Below, piece by piece: positions 32,459-41,744 of a DNA stretch of 64,000 bases (positions are counted from its first letter, which is position 1; each line of letters begins with the position of its first letter). Position numbers and translations under genes: made by a program. The DNA is from Candidatus Saccharimonadota bacterium (GTDB lineage: Bacteria; Patescibacteriota; Saccharimonadia; Saccharimonadales; Saccharimonadaceae), in assembly GCA_009777795.1 (NCBI GenBank), contig WRLC01000002.1:53714-117713 (forward strand). The letters run 5' to 3'. Below the pieces are notes generated by a model. The model had not been told where the DNA came from and did not search any database. It saw only the letters and a program-made list of their open reading frames with translations.

Positions 32459-35428
32459 TTATACACGTTCGAGTGAAATTGTAATATTGTCGTCGTCTAG
32501 TTTGACTAACGCATCATGCGCATAGTTATTGGTAGTTATTTCATCAGTAAGAGTCTCTCTCTTAAGGATATCAAGGAGATCAGGGGCGAGGTCGAGACCG
32601 ATGATAGAGAGCTTGATGTGGTCGTCAACCTCGAGGCCGCTCTGTTTGCGGAGCCCCTGAATGGCACGGATTAGCTCGCGCATTTGGCCTTCCCTTTTCA
32701 GTGCGTCGGTGAGCTGCTTGTCGATTGAAACATTTTTGTCCGCGGCGTGTATAATATTTTTAACATTTGTTTCATCCATGATGACTTGTTCGTAGAATTG
32801 GTCGAGTTTTGGGCCGCCGTAGGTCAGGCTAGCGAGCGGCTGGCGGATTTTGATTTGGCCGAAGCCGTCGTTTAATTCGGCGCGAAGGGCGAGGGCTTGC
32901 TCGATAATGGCGCGAGCGGCTGCCATGTCGTCAAGGACTTCTTGGTCGGGTTCAGCGTCGCATCCTTCAGGCCAATCTTCCAAGTGGATGCTATCGGTAG
33001 TGTCAAGTTCATAGCCGAGTTTATGCCAAAGCTCTTCAGCTAGGAACGGTGTGAACGGAGCAAGCAAGATGCAGAGTCTAACTAAGATATAGAACAGGGT
33101 GCTGTAGGCATCATGTTTGTCAGCGTCGTTTTCGCTTTTCCAGAAGCGGCGGCGAGAGCGGCGGACGAACCAGTTGGAAGCGTCATCAAGGAACGGGATG
33201 ACATAGGAGAGGGCTTCAGGGATGTTATAGGACTCCATATGCTTAGTGATGTTGTCCCGTAATTCATGCTCCCGCGTGAAAATCCATAGATCAAGCGGGT
33301 TTTCGAGACTCGGCGGGGCGTTGGCGTCCGGTTTCCAATCGTCGACGTTGGCGTAGAGGGCGAAGAAGTCGTAGATGTTCCAAATCATATTGAGCTTGCG
33401 CTGGACGTCAGAGACGTCTTTGTCGACGAGGGAGAAGTCTTCGCCAGAGAGGAGCGGGCTAGAAAGGAGGAGGAAGCGGAGGGCGTCGGCAGAATAGGTG
33501 TCGACCATGATGGCCGGGTCGGTGAAGTTGCCGAGGGACTTGGACATTTTGCGGCCATCGTTGCCGGCAACGACACCGGTGGTGATGACGTTTTTGAAGG
33601 CTTCCCGACCAAAGAGGGCGGTGTTGATGACGTGGACATAATAGAACCAAGCGCGGACTTGGCCGATGTATTCGACGATGAAGTCGGCTGGGTAGTTTTG
33701 CTCGAATTTTTCTTTATTCTCAAACGGGTAGTGGAGTTGGGCGAAGGGCATGGAGCCGGATTCGAACCAGCAGTCGAGGACTTCGGGGATGCGGGTGAAG
33801 TGCTCGCCGTCAATGTCGAATTCGATGGCGTCGACCCACGGGCGGTGGTAGTCGTCGAGATGGATGCCGTCGGGGTTTTCTTTAGACTTGGTGAGCTCGG
33901 CGAGTTCGGCGTAGGAGCCGATGACCTTGACGGTGCCTTTATCGCCCTTCCAGACGGGCATGGCGGTGGCCCAAAAGCGGTTGCGGGAAAGCGTCCAGTC
34001 GGGAGCTTGCTCGATGTTCTTGGCAAAACGGCCGTGTTTCAAGTGGTCAGGGACCCAATTAATGTTCTCGTTTTGGGCGAGGAGTTCGGATTTGCCGTCT
34101 TGGATGTCCATAAACCATGAGGGGATGGCGCGGTAGATGATGCGTTGTTTGCTGCGTGGGTTAAAGGGGTATTCGTGGCGGATATAGTCGATTTTCCAGA
34201 CAATCCCCTGCTCTTCGAGGCATTTGGCGATGAATTTATTGGCGGCCCAGATTTCGATGCCGGATTGGTCGGTGTTGCGGACGCCAATGGCGCGGAGTTG
34301 GTCGGCGATTTCGGAAAAATAATAGCCGTTGTCGTCGACGACGTGTTTGACGGGGATTTCGCGAGCTTCGGCGAGTTTGAAGTCGTCTTCGCCGTAGGCG
34401 GGGGCGACGTGGACAATGCCGGTGCCGGAGTCGCTTGAAACGAAGTCGGCGGCATAGACTTGGTGAATGGTGTCGTCAAATAAGTCGTGGTATTCTAGGC
34501 CAACAAGGTCTTTACCTGTACGCTCGCGCAAAACTAGCTCTTCTCGGACGGCATCGTCTGCACCTGTCGCCACAGGGCAGCCGTGCCTCACGCTCGGCTT
34601 GCCAGCCTCCGCGGCGCCTCGCAGAGCCAGATTTTGCGCTTGCGACTTAGCCATAATTAGGGTCTGGCCGTCGAGGTCGATTTCGACGTATTCGAGGTCG
34701 GGGTTGACGGCAAGCGCCATGTTGGCAGGGAGGGTCCACGGAGTGGTGGTCCAAGCGAGGAGGTATTTGTCTTCGCCCTTCAACTTAAATTTGACGTAGG
34801 CGGAGGGGTCTGTGACGGTTTGGTAGGCGTCGTTGTCCATGGTGACTTCGGCTTTAGCGACGACGGTGGCAAAGTGGGTGTCGTACATGAGGACTTTTTC
34901 GCCTTCGTAGATGAGGCCTTTGTCATAGAGGGTTTTGAAGGCCCACCAGACAGATTCCATGAAATCTTTGTCCATGGTTTTGTAGGCGTTGCCGAAGTCG
35001 ACCCAGCGGCCGATGCGGTCGACGATGCTCTGCCAGCTTTCGGCGTTGACGACCATCGACTCGCGGGCCTTGATGACGTAATCTTCGAGGGAGATTTCGC
35101 TGCCGATTTGGCGGCGGTCGGTGATGCCGAGCTGCTGCTCGACGAAATTCTCGGCGGGCAGGCCGTGGCAGTCCCAGCCCCAGCGACGCTCAACGCGCTT
35201 GCCCTGCATGGTCCAGAAACGAGGGACGGCGTCTTTGACGATGCTACTTAACAGAGTGCCATGGTGGGGTGAGCCGGTGATAAATGGCGGGCCGTCGTAG
35301 AAAACATAGCTGTTTTTGGCGTCGCGGCTCTCGATGGAACGCTCGAAGGTGTGGTTTTTCTTCCACTCGTGGACCCAGTACTTTTCGTATTCAGCGCTGG
35401 GACGGCGCTTTTGAAACCTATTTGCCAT
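32459..35428 (-). CDS. ileS: Isoleucyl-tRNA synthetase, with probable palindromic insertion
   Basis: A 989-residue class I synthetase of the eukaryal-like IleRS type. The HIGH-like motif is in PPFITGSPHHGTLL, the KMSKS loop is GRKMSKSLGN, and WDCHGLPAENFVEQQLG and the CP1 editing domain (LLAWTTTPWTLPANMALAV) are intact. About 28 residues around PSVRHGCPVATGADDAVREE do not align with the family and are encoded by a DNA palindrome (34521-34644). The loop lies in the editing domain region, where a surface extension may be tolerated. The start is decided by protein N-terminal similarity. Confidence 0.93.
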   Translation of the reverse strand: MANRFQKRRPSAEYEKYWVHEWKKNHTFERSIESRDAKNSYVFYDGPPFITGSPHHGTLLSSIVKDAVPRFWTMQGKRVERRWGWDCHGLPAENFVEQQLGITDRRQIGSEISLEDYVIKARESMVVNAESWQSIVDRIGRWVDFGNAYKTMDKDFMESVWWAFKTLYDKGLIYEGEKVLMYDTHFATVVAKAEVTMDNDAYQTVTDPSAYVKFKLKGEDKYLLAWTTTPWTLPANMALAVNPDLEYVEIDLDGQTLIMAKSQAQNLALRGAAEAGKPSVRHGCPVATGADDAVREELVLRERTGKDLVGLEYHDLFDDTIHQVYAADFVSSDSGTGIVHVAPAYGEDDFKLAEAREIPVKHVVDDNGYYFSEIADQLRAIGVRNTDQSGIEIWAANKFIAKCLEEQGIVWKIDYIRHEYPFNPRSKQRIIYRAIPSWFMDIQDGKSELLAQNENINWVPDHLKHGRFAKNIEQAPDWTLSRNRFWATAMPVWKGDKGTVKVIGSYAELAELTKSKENPDGIHLDDYHRPWVDAIEFDIDGEHFTRIPEVLDCWFESGSMPFAQLHYPFENKEKFEQNYPADFIVEYIGQVRAWFYYVHVINTALFGREAFKNVITTGVVAGNDGRKMSKSLGNFTDPAIMVDTYSADALRFLLLSSPLLSGEDFSLVDKDVSDVQRKLNMIWNIYDFFALYANVDDWKPDANAPPSLENPLDLWIFTREHELRDNITKHMESYNIPEALSYVIPFLDDASNWFVRRSRRRFWKSENDADKHDAYSTLFYILVRLCILLAPFTPFLAEELWHKLGYELDTTDSIHLEDWPEGCDAEPDQEVLDDMAAARAIIEQALALRAELNDGFGQIKIRQPLASLTYGGPKLDQFYEQVIMDETNVKNIIHAADKNVSIDKQLTDALKREGQMRELIRAIQGLRKQSGLEVDDHIKLSIIGLDLAPDLLDILKRETLTDEITTNNYAHDALVKLDDDNITISLERV
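34521..34644. repeat. Palindromic element inserted in ileS
   Basis: Outer arms CGCTCGCGCAAAA-CTAGCTCT (34521-34541) and AGAGCC-AGATTTTGCGCTTGCG (34623-34644) are imperfect complements. A nested stem GGCA-CTGC-CCTGT-GGCG-ACAGG-TGCAG-TGCC occurs on the minus strand, the same architecture as the cores of the elements at 20307 and 23075, though with more divergent sequence. Confidence 0.6.
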
Positions 35429-35477
35429 ATAATATATATTAGCATGTTTTTAGGTGGGTTGGAAGAGGGGCGGCGAG

Positions 35478-35945
35478 TTAGGGGGTGACGGTGAGGGAGG
35501 ACATGAGGGTAGAGAGAGCGGATTGGGCGGTGGGAGAGAGGTCGTCAAAAGGTTGGAGGAGGCGGAAGGTTTCGTCGCCGGGGTGGAGGGTGGCGCCGAC
35601 GGAAAGGTCGGAGAGGAGGCGGAACTGGAGGTAGCTTTGGGGGACGTCGGGGTTGTCTGGGTCGTCGGGATTGGTGGGGCTGGCGGTGCTTGTGGTATCG
35701 GCGAGGCGCTCGACCAACCAGAGCTCAAGGTCGTAAACAACGGAGAGCTCGCCGAGGTTGACCCTGCCCTGCCCGGGGGCGAGCTGATCGGTGGCAGGGG
35801 CAGCGGGCGGTGGGGTTTGGTCGGCGCGGGAGTCGGAATAGAGGGCTCGCCAAACGAAGAACGCGACCAAACTAAGCAAGGCGAGAAGGATGAAAAAAGC
35901 TAGGACATTACTGGCGCGACGTTTTGATTTGAGTTGGAGTTCCAT
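35478..35945 (-). CDS. Single-pass exported protein, unrecognised
   Basis: A 155-residue protein with a basic cytoplasmic start (ELQLKSKRRAS), one membrane segment (about 13-33), a Pro/Ala linker and an extracytoplasmic domain. TATAAT lies exactly 6 nt before the ATG, so it starts its own leaderless transcript. It lies between ileS and the thioredoxin-like gene. I recognise no domain. Confidence 0.65.
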   Translation of the reverse strand: MELQLKSKRRASNVLAFFILLALLSLVAFFVWRALYSDSRADQTPPPAAPATDQLAPGQGRVNLGELSVVYDLELWLVERLADTTSTASPTNPDDPDNPDVPQSYLQFRLLSDLSVGATLHPGDETFRLLQPFDDLSPTAQSALSTLMSSLTVTP

Positions 35946-35952
35946 ATACGTA

Positions 35953-36219
35953 TTATATCACAACAAAGAGGCTGGCGAGGTCGGCGACGGTAGGGAGTGG
36001 GAGGCCGGAGCGGCGGGCGATTTCGCGGCCGTCGTCCATGGCGACAAGGAAGGTGGGGAAATCGAGGATGTCGTAGGTGCGAGCGAGGTCGGCGCCGCTT
36101 GGGGTGTCGGGATTGATATGCTGAAAACTTTTTTGGTATTGGCGGCTGAGATCCTCGAGCAAATCTTCGACGGCGCGAGTGTAGTCGCGCTCTTGACGGT
36201 AGAAAGCGAGGAACTTCAT
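35953..36219 (-). CDS. Small thioredoxin-fold-like protein without CxxC
   Basis: An 88-residue protein whose second half (ARTYDILDFPTFLVAMDDGREI) has the cis-proline strand and following turn of thioredoxin-fold proteins, but the CxxC pair is absent. It overlaps the nrdR stop by four nucleotides (ATGA), so the two are coupled. It could be a structural binding module; an oxidoreductase role is unlikely. The fold assignment is by pattern only. Confidence 0.6.
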   Translation of the reverse strand: MKFLAFYRQERDYTRAVEDLLEDLSRQYQKSFQHINPDTPSGADLARTYDILDFPTFLVAMDDGREIARRSGLPLPTVADLASLFVVI

Positions 36220-36704
36220 GAGACTTCCCCGTTTTTGGCGCGGCGGGAGGCGAGAATGCGTTCGAATTCGCTAAGGGTTTTGAACTCATAAAAGACGCTG
36301 GCGAAGCGGACGTAGGCGACTTCGTTAATCTCAGCGAGGACGGCGAGGACTTGCTCGCCGATTTCGCGGCTGGTGATTTCGTCAGAAAGGCCGGTGTAGA
36401 CGGCGGACTCGACGCGGTTGACGAGGTCTTCGATGGCGAGCTCGCCACCGAGGAACTTACCGACGCTGCGACTGACGGCGTTTTGGAGTTTAGCGCGGTC
36501 GAAGAATTCGCGGGCGCCGCTGCGCTTCAAGACAACGATGTCAGGGCGCTCAACCCGCTCGTAGGTGGTGAAGCGCTTGCCGTCGGGTGTTTCGCGGCGG
36601 CGGCGGATGGTGGTGCCGTCGTTACTCTCGCGGGACTCAAGAACGCGGCTGTTGTTAATCTGGAGGAGGTCTTTGGAACGATTTTGCCCACGCGTCTTAT
36701 CCAT
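36216..36704 (-). CDS. nrdR: NrdR-like ATP-cone regulator lacking zinc-ribbon cysteines
   Basis: A 162-residue protein clearly of the NrdR family: the stretch VLESRESNDGTTIRRRRETPDGKRFTTYERVE aligns with the canonical VIDSR...IRRRREC..CG.RFTTYE, followed by the ATP-cone (IVVLKRSGAREFFDRAKL ...YVRFASVFYEF). NrdR represses ribonucleotide reductase genes depending on bound nucleotide. All four zinc-ligand cysteines are replaced (for example TPDGKRF instead of CxxCGxRF), so the DNA-binding ribbon cannot bind zinc in the usual way. It is 4 nt downstream of ftsZ. Confidence 0.85.
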   Translation of the reverse strand: MDKTRGQNRSKDLLQINNSRVLESRESNDGTTIRRRRETPDGKRFTTYERVERPDIVVLKRSGAREFFDRAKLQNAVSRSVGKFLGGELAIEDLVNRVESAVYTGLSDEITSREIGEQVLAVLAEINEVAYVRFASVFYEFKTLSEFERILASRRAKNGEVS

Positions 36705-36707
36705 AAA

Positions 36708-37988
36708 TTAACCTTGTTTTTTGCGTTCGCGCATGCGCTTTTTCAAGATGGCGGGGACATCTGGGTCATCGTCATCGTCGTCATCCCAGACATTTTGGGC
36801 TTGATGATGGCCTTGGATGAAATCATCGGCTGGAGAGACGGGTGGCGTAGTACCAGAGATGACGTCGCCAACGGGAGCGGTGATTTTGTGCCACATATCT
36901 TCTTGGTCGGGGTGTTGGGGACTGGGAGCTGCGGCATCATCAAGGGTGCTATTGAGGGTGTCGGGGGTAATCTCGGGCATTGCTGCTGTTGGTGCGACTG
37001 AAGGGGTGGAGGCGACTTCACGGTTGACGTGGTAGTCGGGGCCGAAACCGGTGGCAACGACGGTAATCATGATTTCGTCGCCAAGTTCAGGGCGGGTAGC
37101 GGCGCCAAAGAAGATGTTGGCGTCAGGCGAGACGGAGTTGGTGATGACCTCGGCGGCTTCTTGGACTTCGTTCATACTGACGTCAGAGCCAGCGACATTG
37201 AAGAGGACACCTTTAGCGCCGTCAATCGAGACCTCGATGAGGGGCGATTCGATGGCAGCTTGGGCGGCCTTGGAGGCGCGACCCTCGCCACTAGAGCGTC
37301 CGATGCCCATGAGGGCGGAGCCAGCGTTTTTCATGACAGATTGGACGTCGGCAAAGTCAAGGTTAATATCGCCGTGGTCAGTAATGAGCTCGGAAATACC
37401 CTGAACGCCCTGACGGAGAACGTCGTCGGCGAGCTTGAAGGTCTCGAGCAAAGGGGTGCGGGGGTCGATGGTCTGAAGGAGGCGGTCGTTAGGGATGGTA
37501 ATGAGGGTGTCGACCTCTTCGCGCATGCGGGCGATGGAGTCCTCGGCGTTGACTTTACGCTTGGCGCCTTCAAAAGTGAAGGGGCGAGTGGCGACGCCGA
37601 CAGTGAGGATGCCGAGATTGCGGGCTTCGCGGGCGATAATCGGGCCAGCGCCAGAGCCAGTACCGCCACCGGCACCAACGGTGACAAAGACCATGTCGGC
37701 GCCATCAAGGGTGGCGCGGATGTCTTCGAGCGATTCTTCAGCGGCGGCTTGGCCAATCTCTGGCTTGGCGCCGGCGCCGAGACCGCCAGTGAGCTTCTGC
37801 CCAAGATGGACGGTGGTGTCGGCTTTGGAGTGATGGAGAGCTTGGGCGTCGGTATTCATCGCGACAAACTCGACATTTTTAACACCTAATTCCTTCATGC
37901 GGTTAACTGCCGAACCGCCGGCCCCACCAACGCCAACTACCTTAATGTTAGCGAATTTAACAATCTCACTTGGTTTGACCTCTGGCAT
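36708..37988 (-). CDS. ftsZ: Cell division GTPase FtsZ
   Basis: Tubulin-like GTPase forming the Z ring. The N-terminal nucleotide loop [15 protein letters not shown], the tubulin signature [15 protein letters not shown] and the T7 synergy loop NLDFADV are present. The C-terminal linker is Pro/Asp-rich and the end is a conserved-like tail ([15 protein letters not shown]) that should bind FtsA. A GGAGG ribosome site precedes the ATG. It follows ftsA, 86 nt downstream. Confidence 0.96.
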   Translation of the reverse strand: MPEVKPSEIVKFANIKVVGVGGAGGSAVNRMKELGVKNVEFVAMNTDAQALHHSKADTTVHLGQKLTGGLGAGAKPEIGQAAAEESLEDIRATLDGADMVFVTVGAGGGTGSGAGPIIAREARNLGILTVGVATRPFTFEGAKRKVNAEDSIARMREEVDTLITIPNDRLLQTIDPRTPLLETFKLADDVLRQGVQGISELITDHGDINLDFADVQSVMKNAGSALMGIGRSSGEGRASKAAQAAIESPLIEVSIDGAKGVLFNVAGSDVSMNEVQEAAEVITNSVSPDANIFFGAATRPELGDEIMITVVATGFGPDYHVNREVASTPSVAPTAAMPEITPDTLNSTLDDAAAPSPQHPDQEDMWHKITAPVGDVISGTTPPVSPADDFIQGHHQAQNVWDDDDDDDPDVPAILKKRMRERKKQG

Positions 37989-38074
37989 TGTGTTATCCTT
38001 TCCTCCTGTTAGTTAATTATATTATACACTAGGAAATCCTCTATGCAAGAGTTTTTACAATATTTGTTCAACAA

Positions 38075-39346
38075 TTAGAATTTGATTTTTTCAAAGAGGT
38101 TAACGAACCAAGGCTTGTCGCTATTAGAGGGCTTCTTGCGGGATTTGGACTTTTGGGATGCGGCATGTTGGCTAGCGCTGGTGCTTTGCAAATCTTGGAG
38201 AGCGAGGCCGACAGCGGCGGCGTATTCAAGTCGGAAAACTTCGCGGAAGGCGCTGTTGATGTTTTTAATCTCACCAATGCGGGTGGCCATGACGAGTTCC
38301 TTGCTCGCTAGGCTGGAGAGGTCTTTGATTTTGGCACCACCACCGATGAGGACGATGCCTTCGGGGAGCTTTTGATGGTAGCCGGCGCGGGTGATTTCCC
38401 CGTGGATGGACTTGAGGAGGGCCTTGAGGCGCTCGCCAACGATTTCGTCGACTTCGGCGCGGTCGAATTCGAGGCGGTCGCGACCCTTGGTTAATTCGAT
38501 TTTGCCGCCATGGGTGGAGCCGAGGGCATTGATGTGGGTGCGTTTGATTTCGTCGGCGATTTCGGGGGTGATTTGGAGGACGGTGGCGAGGTCTTTGGTG
38601 ATATTATTGCTGCCGACGGATTTTTTCTCGCCGGTTTTCATCTCGGTAGCGATAACGCCGACATATTGGAGCTCGCCATCTTCAAAAATGGCGACTGAGG
38701 TGGTGCTGGAGCCGATGTCGATGAGAGCAACGCCGTTCTCCATCTGGCGGGGCGAGAGAACGGATTTGGCGCCGGCGGCGGCGACGGGAACGAGGCCGCA
38801 CTCGGAAATATTGGCGAGTTCGAGGGCCTTTTGAAGGTTGGTGAGGCTAGGGGTGAGGGTGGAGATGACGCTAGCGCGCATTTCAAGGCGCTGGCCGTTC
38901 ATACCGACGGGATCTTTGATACCGCTTTGGCCGTCGAGCGTGTAGCCGTGGGGAACGAGGTCGATGATACTGCGGTTATTGGGGAGGCGGCCCTTTTCGG
39001 CGTCTTGGAAGAGGCGGTCGAGATCTTTGGTGTTGATAGGGCGCTTGGGGTCTTCGAGGGCAATAACGCCGTCGGTATTAGTGGTGAGGAGGTTGACGCC
39101 ACCGATGTTGATGGCGGCATGGTCGATTTCGAAACCGAGGACGCTTTGGAGATCTTGCAAGAGGTCGCGCAAGATGGCGGCGGGGCGCTCGAGGTCGACT
39201 ACTTCGCCGTAGCGGACGCCGGCGCTAGGGACGTCTTGGACACGGAGGACGGCGGGAGTGTCCTGCCCTTTTTGCGATAAGACGACGGCTTTGATGCTCT
39301 CTGTGCCAATGTCGATGCCGATGCCATATCTTACAGTATTATCCAT
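38075..39346 (-). CDS. ftsA: Cell division protein FtsA
   Basis: Actin-like ATPase that tethers FtsZ to the membrane and recruits the divisome. Phosphate-1 (GIGIDIGTESIKAVV), the SHS2 insertion (1C), phosphate-2 (VALIDIGSSTTSVAIF) and adenosine motif (IVLIGGGAKIKDL) are visible; the C-terminal tail PWFVNLFEKIKF is an amphipathic membrane-targeting helix. The length of 423 residues is normal. A TATACT box lies close upstream of the ATG (9-nt gap), so a very short leader is expected. It is divorced from the ftsQ/murC genes. Confidence 0.94.
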   Translation of the reverse strand: MDNTVRYGIGIDIGTESIKAVVLSQKGQDTPAVLRVQDVPSAGVRYGEVVDLERPAAILRDLLQDLQSVLGFEIDHAAINIGGVNLLTTNTDGVIALEDPKRPINTKDLDRLFQDAEKGRLPNNRSIIDLVPHGYTLDGQSGIKDPVGMNGQRLEMRASVISTLTPSLTNLQKALELANISECGLVPVAAAGAKSVLSPRQMENGVALIDIGSSTTSVAIFEDGELQYVGVIATEMKTGEKKSVGSNNITKDLATVLQITPEIADEIKRTHINALGSTHGGKIELTKGRDRLEFDRAEVDEIVGERLKALLKSIHGEITRAGYHQKLPEGIVLIGGGAKIKDLSSLASKELVMATRIGEIKNINSAFREVFRLEYAAAVGLALQDLQSTSASQHAASQKSKSRKKPSNSDKPWFVNLFEKIKF

Positions 39347-39368
39347 TATATATATAGTATACAGGTAT

Positions 39369-40115
39369 TTACCAAGCCGTCAATATCTCGATGGAATCAT
39401 CGAGGATGAGAACTGTGTGTTCGTAGTGAGCGCATAAACTGCCATCGGTGAGGCGGACGGACCAGCCGTCGGTTTTGTCGACTTTGGTTTTAATGACACC
39501 GAGGGAAACCATCGGCTCGACGCAGAGGGTTTGGCCGATTTTGAGGACAGGGCCGGATTTGGGGCTGCCGAAATTGGGGACCTCGGGTAGCTCGTGCATG
39601 GAGCGGCCGATGCCATGGCCGATATAGTCGCGGACGACGCCGAGTTTTTTTGAACACAAAAATTGTTCAACGTTGTGGCCGATTTGGCCGACGTGCGAGC
39701 CGGCTTTGACCCCTTGAATGCCGGCGTAGAAGCTCTGCTCGGTGGCGCTGATTAAATGTTTTAAGGCGGCTGAACCTTTATTGCCGACAACCATGGTAAA
39801 GGCGCTATCGACACACCAGCCTTGATGGCTGATGGTGAGGTCGAAGCTGACTTTGTCGCCATTTTGGAAGGGCTCGTCGTTAGGGATGCCGTGGATGAGG
39901 ACGTCATTTTTGGAAACGCAAAGCGCGTAGCCGAAATTCTTGACTTCTTTTAGGTAAGTGGGCTCGACGTGGTGTTTTTGGCAGAGCTCGCGGGTGAGCT
40001 GGTCCAATTCGAGGCCGGTGGTGCCGGCAACGGCGTGTTGTTTGATAGTCTTGAGGATTTGGGCTAGGATTTTACCGCCGGCACGCTGGGCAGCGATTTT
40101 GGCGGATAGGTTCAT
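39369..40115 (-). CDS. map: Methionine aminopeptidase, type I
   Basis: A 248-residue pita-bread-fold enzyme that removes N-terminal Met after deformylation. The metal ligands are in VSFDLTISHQGWCVDSAFT (Asp, Asp), YIGHGIGRSMHELP (His), and the acidic residues VEPMVS and the final ...HYEHTVLILDD. Its ATG overlaps the adk stop by four nucleotides. Together with def and fmt at 41.7-43.2 kb the N-terminal processing set is complete. Confidence 0.93.
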   Translation of the reverse strand: MNLSAKIAAQRAGGKILAQILKTIKQHAVAGTTGLELDQLTRELCQKHHVEPTYLKEVKNFGYALCVSKNDVLIHGIPNDEPFQNGDKVSFDLTISHQGWCVDSAFTMVVGNKGSAALKHLISATEQSFYAGIQGVKAGSHVGQIGHNVEQFLCSKKLGVVRDYIGHGIGRSMHELPEVPNFGSPKSGPVLKIGQTLCVEPMVSLGVIKTKVDKTDGWSVRLTDGSLCAHYEHTVLILDDSIEILTAW

Positions 40116-40657
40116 TTAAGGCTCTCCTGCCAAGCGCGAAGGACGGCGGCGCGGGTGGCTTCGGGGCCAGAGTTGCCGTCAACCTTGATATGGACGACGC
40201 CGCTAGCGACCATGGCGCGAAGCATGTTTTGGGTCTCGGTCATATAGAAATCGTGGCGGATTTGCCAGTTTTCCTCAGTGTCGCCGGGGCGGCCGCGGGT
40301 AAGTTGGCGGCGTTTAGATTCTGTGGCATCGACGAGGAGCTCGATGACGGCATTGAGCTGCCAGCCGGCGGCTTGGAAGGCTTGGTATTGAGTGAGATTT
40401 CGGGGGAAGCCGTCCAAGATGAGGTTTTGGCCCTTAGCGCGGGCGTTTTCGAGATAGGTAAACATGAGGGGGAGGATGACTTCGTCGGGGGTCATGGTGC
40501 CGAGCTCGAGGATTTTGGCTTCTTCGGCGTTGGCGCGTTCGCGCAGCAGTTGACCGGATGAGATGTGGCGCCAATTAGGGCCTAAGCTCTCGGCGAGCCA
40601 GCGAGCTTGAGTGCTTTTGCCGCTACCCACATCGCCGACAAACTCGATTAAATGCAT
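40112..40657 (-). CDS. adk: Adenylate kinase
   Basis: A 181-residue short-form kinase interconverting ATP, AMP and ADP. The P-loop is GDVGSGKSTQARWL, the AMP-binding region is HISSGQLLRE, the NMP motif LDGFPRNLTQ is intact, and the LID is short (RPGDTEENWQIRH) without the zinc motif. Its ATG directly follows the rpsU stop. The operon order rpsU-adk-map replaces the more usual secY-adk-map. Confidence 0.93.
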   Translation of the reverse strand: MHLIEFVGDVGSGKSTQARWLAESLGPNWRHISSGQLLRERANAEEAKILELGTMTPDEVILPLMFTYLENARAKGQNLILDGFPRNLTQYQAFQAAGWQLNAVIELLVDATESKRRQLTRGRPGDTEENWQIRHDFYMTETQNMLRAMVASGVVHIKVDGNSGPEATRAAVLRAWQESLK

Positions 40658-40879
40658 CTATTTCGCTAGGCCCATCTTGATGCGGCGGGCCTTTTCGGCA
40701 CGGCGCTGGTCGCGCAAAATCGCACGCGCACGGCGTTTGCGGCGGCTTTCCGGCTTGGAAAAGCGCATCTCCGCCTTGGCAGTAGCAAGCAAACCATTTT
40801 GGAGGACTTTGCGGTTGAAGCGGCGAAGGATGTTCTCGCTCGCCTCTTTGGGGTCTTTTCGTTCGACTTTAATACTCAT
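40658..40879 (-). CDS. rpsU: 30S ribosomal protein S21
   Basis: A 73-residue basic protein with the S21 pattern: VERKDPKEASENILRRFNRKVLQNGLL followed by KPESRRKRRARAILR and a basic tail. S21 sits near the 16S 3' end and aids initiation. A TATATT box lies exactly 6 nt upstream of the ATG, so the transcript is predicted to be leaderless. It is immediately followed by adk. Confidence 0.92.
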   Translation of the reverse strand: MSIKVERKDPKEASENILRRFNRKVLQNGLLATAKAEMRFSKPESRRKRRARAILRDQRRAEKARRIKMGLAK

Positions 40880-40917
40880 AGAGTAAATATATCATAGTTG
40901 AAGGCGAAAATCAAGTA

Positions 40918-41682
40918 TTATTGGGTGAGGTCGGAGATCTTGATGCCGGCGCGCTCCATGTGGGCGTTAAAGAAATCGCGGATGACGGGGCCGGTGACCG
41001 GTGGGGAAATTTTGTCGCCGGAGGCTAGGTCCAGAAAGGGGCGGATATTGTCGACGCAGTTGGTGGTGTTGGATTTATAGTTATAGGTGCAATAGTAGGT
41101 TGTGTTGGCTGGAACGCTGCTGAAACGGCTGTCTGCTGAGTAATAGGTCATGCGGAAGGTAAAGGCATTAAAGTCGATACGGAGGAGCGCGCTGAGGCTC
41201 ATCGACACATCCTCCTTTTTCTCGCCGCTTGAGGTGTGGACTTCATAGAGCCCGGCGAATGTATCCATGTTGGGACCTCGGCCGGAGCAGACGTTGTTGG
41301 CACAGCTGGCGTTGTGGTAGCCCTCGGTGCGGAAGTAGTCGCGCCAGTAGGTCATGGCGCGGTCAATTGCGGCCTGTCTGGCTGCTTGGGTGTTAGGGGG
41401 ATTGGGGGTGCTTGGGTTATTAGAAGAGTTTGAATTGCTGTTGGAAGAGTTGTTGTTTGAGGGGCTGTCGCCATTAGAGGAGTTATTGTTTGGGTCGCTG
41501 GGGTCGGGGTCTTGGGGGCCGGTATTGGGGTCGTTAGGGTTGGGGGTGGTGTCGGTGATTTGGGGGTCGTTGCCGGAAGGGACGGGCTCGGGGCTAGGCC
41601 TCAGGGCAAAGAATAATACCCCCCCCACGATTAGGGGAGCGGAGATGAGGCTAATGAGGGCGATTTTACTTTTAATTCTCAT
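40918..41682 (-). CDS. Secreted or membrane-anchored Cys-containing protein
   Basis: A 254-residue exported protein: an N-terminal hydrophobic segment (IALISLISAPLIVGGVLFFAL), a long Asn/Ser/Asp/Pro-rich linker of about 70 residues, and a C-terminal domain with four cysteines (ASCANNVCSGRG, YYCTYN, NCVDNI) likely forming two disulphides. It has a good Shine-Dalgarno (AAGGAG). It is divergent from def. I do not recognise the domain; a surface adhesin or cell-wall role is plausible. Confidence 0.65.
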   Translation of the reverse strand: MRIKSKIALISLISAPLIVGGVLFFALRPSPEPVPSGNDPQITDTTPNPNDPNTGPQDPDPSDPNNNSSNGDSPSNNNSSNSNSNSSNNPSTPNPPNTQAARQAAIDRAMTYWRDYFRTEGYHNASCANNVCSGRGPNMDTFAGLYEVHTSSGEKKEDVSMSLSALLRIDFNAFTFRMTYYSADSRFSSVPANTTYYCTYNYKSNTTNCVDNIRPFLDLASGDKISPPVTGPVIRDFFNAHMERAGIKISDLTQ

Positions 41683-41744
41683 AATATGCACTCCTTATCT
41701 TCTTATCTATAGTCTTATTGTACCACATTTGGTATAATATATAT

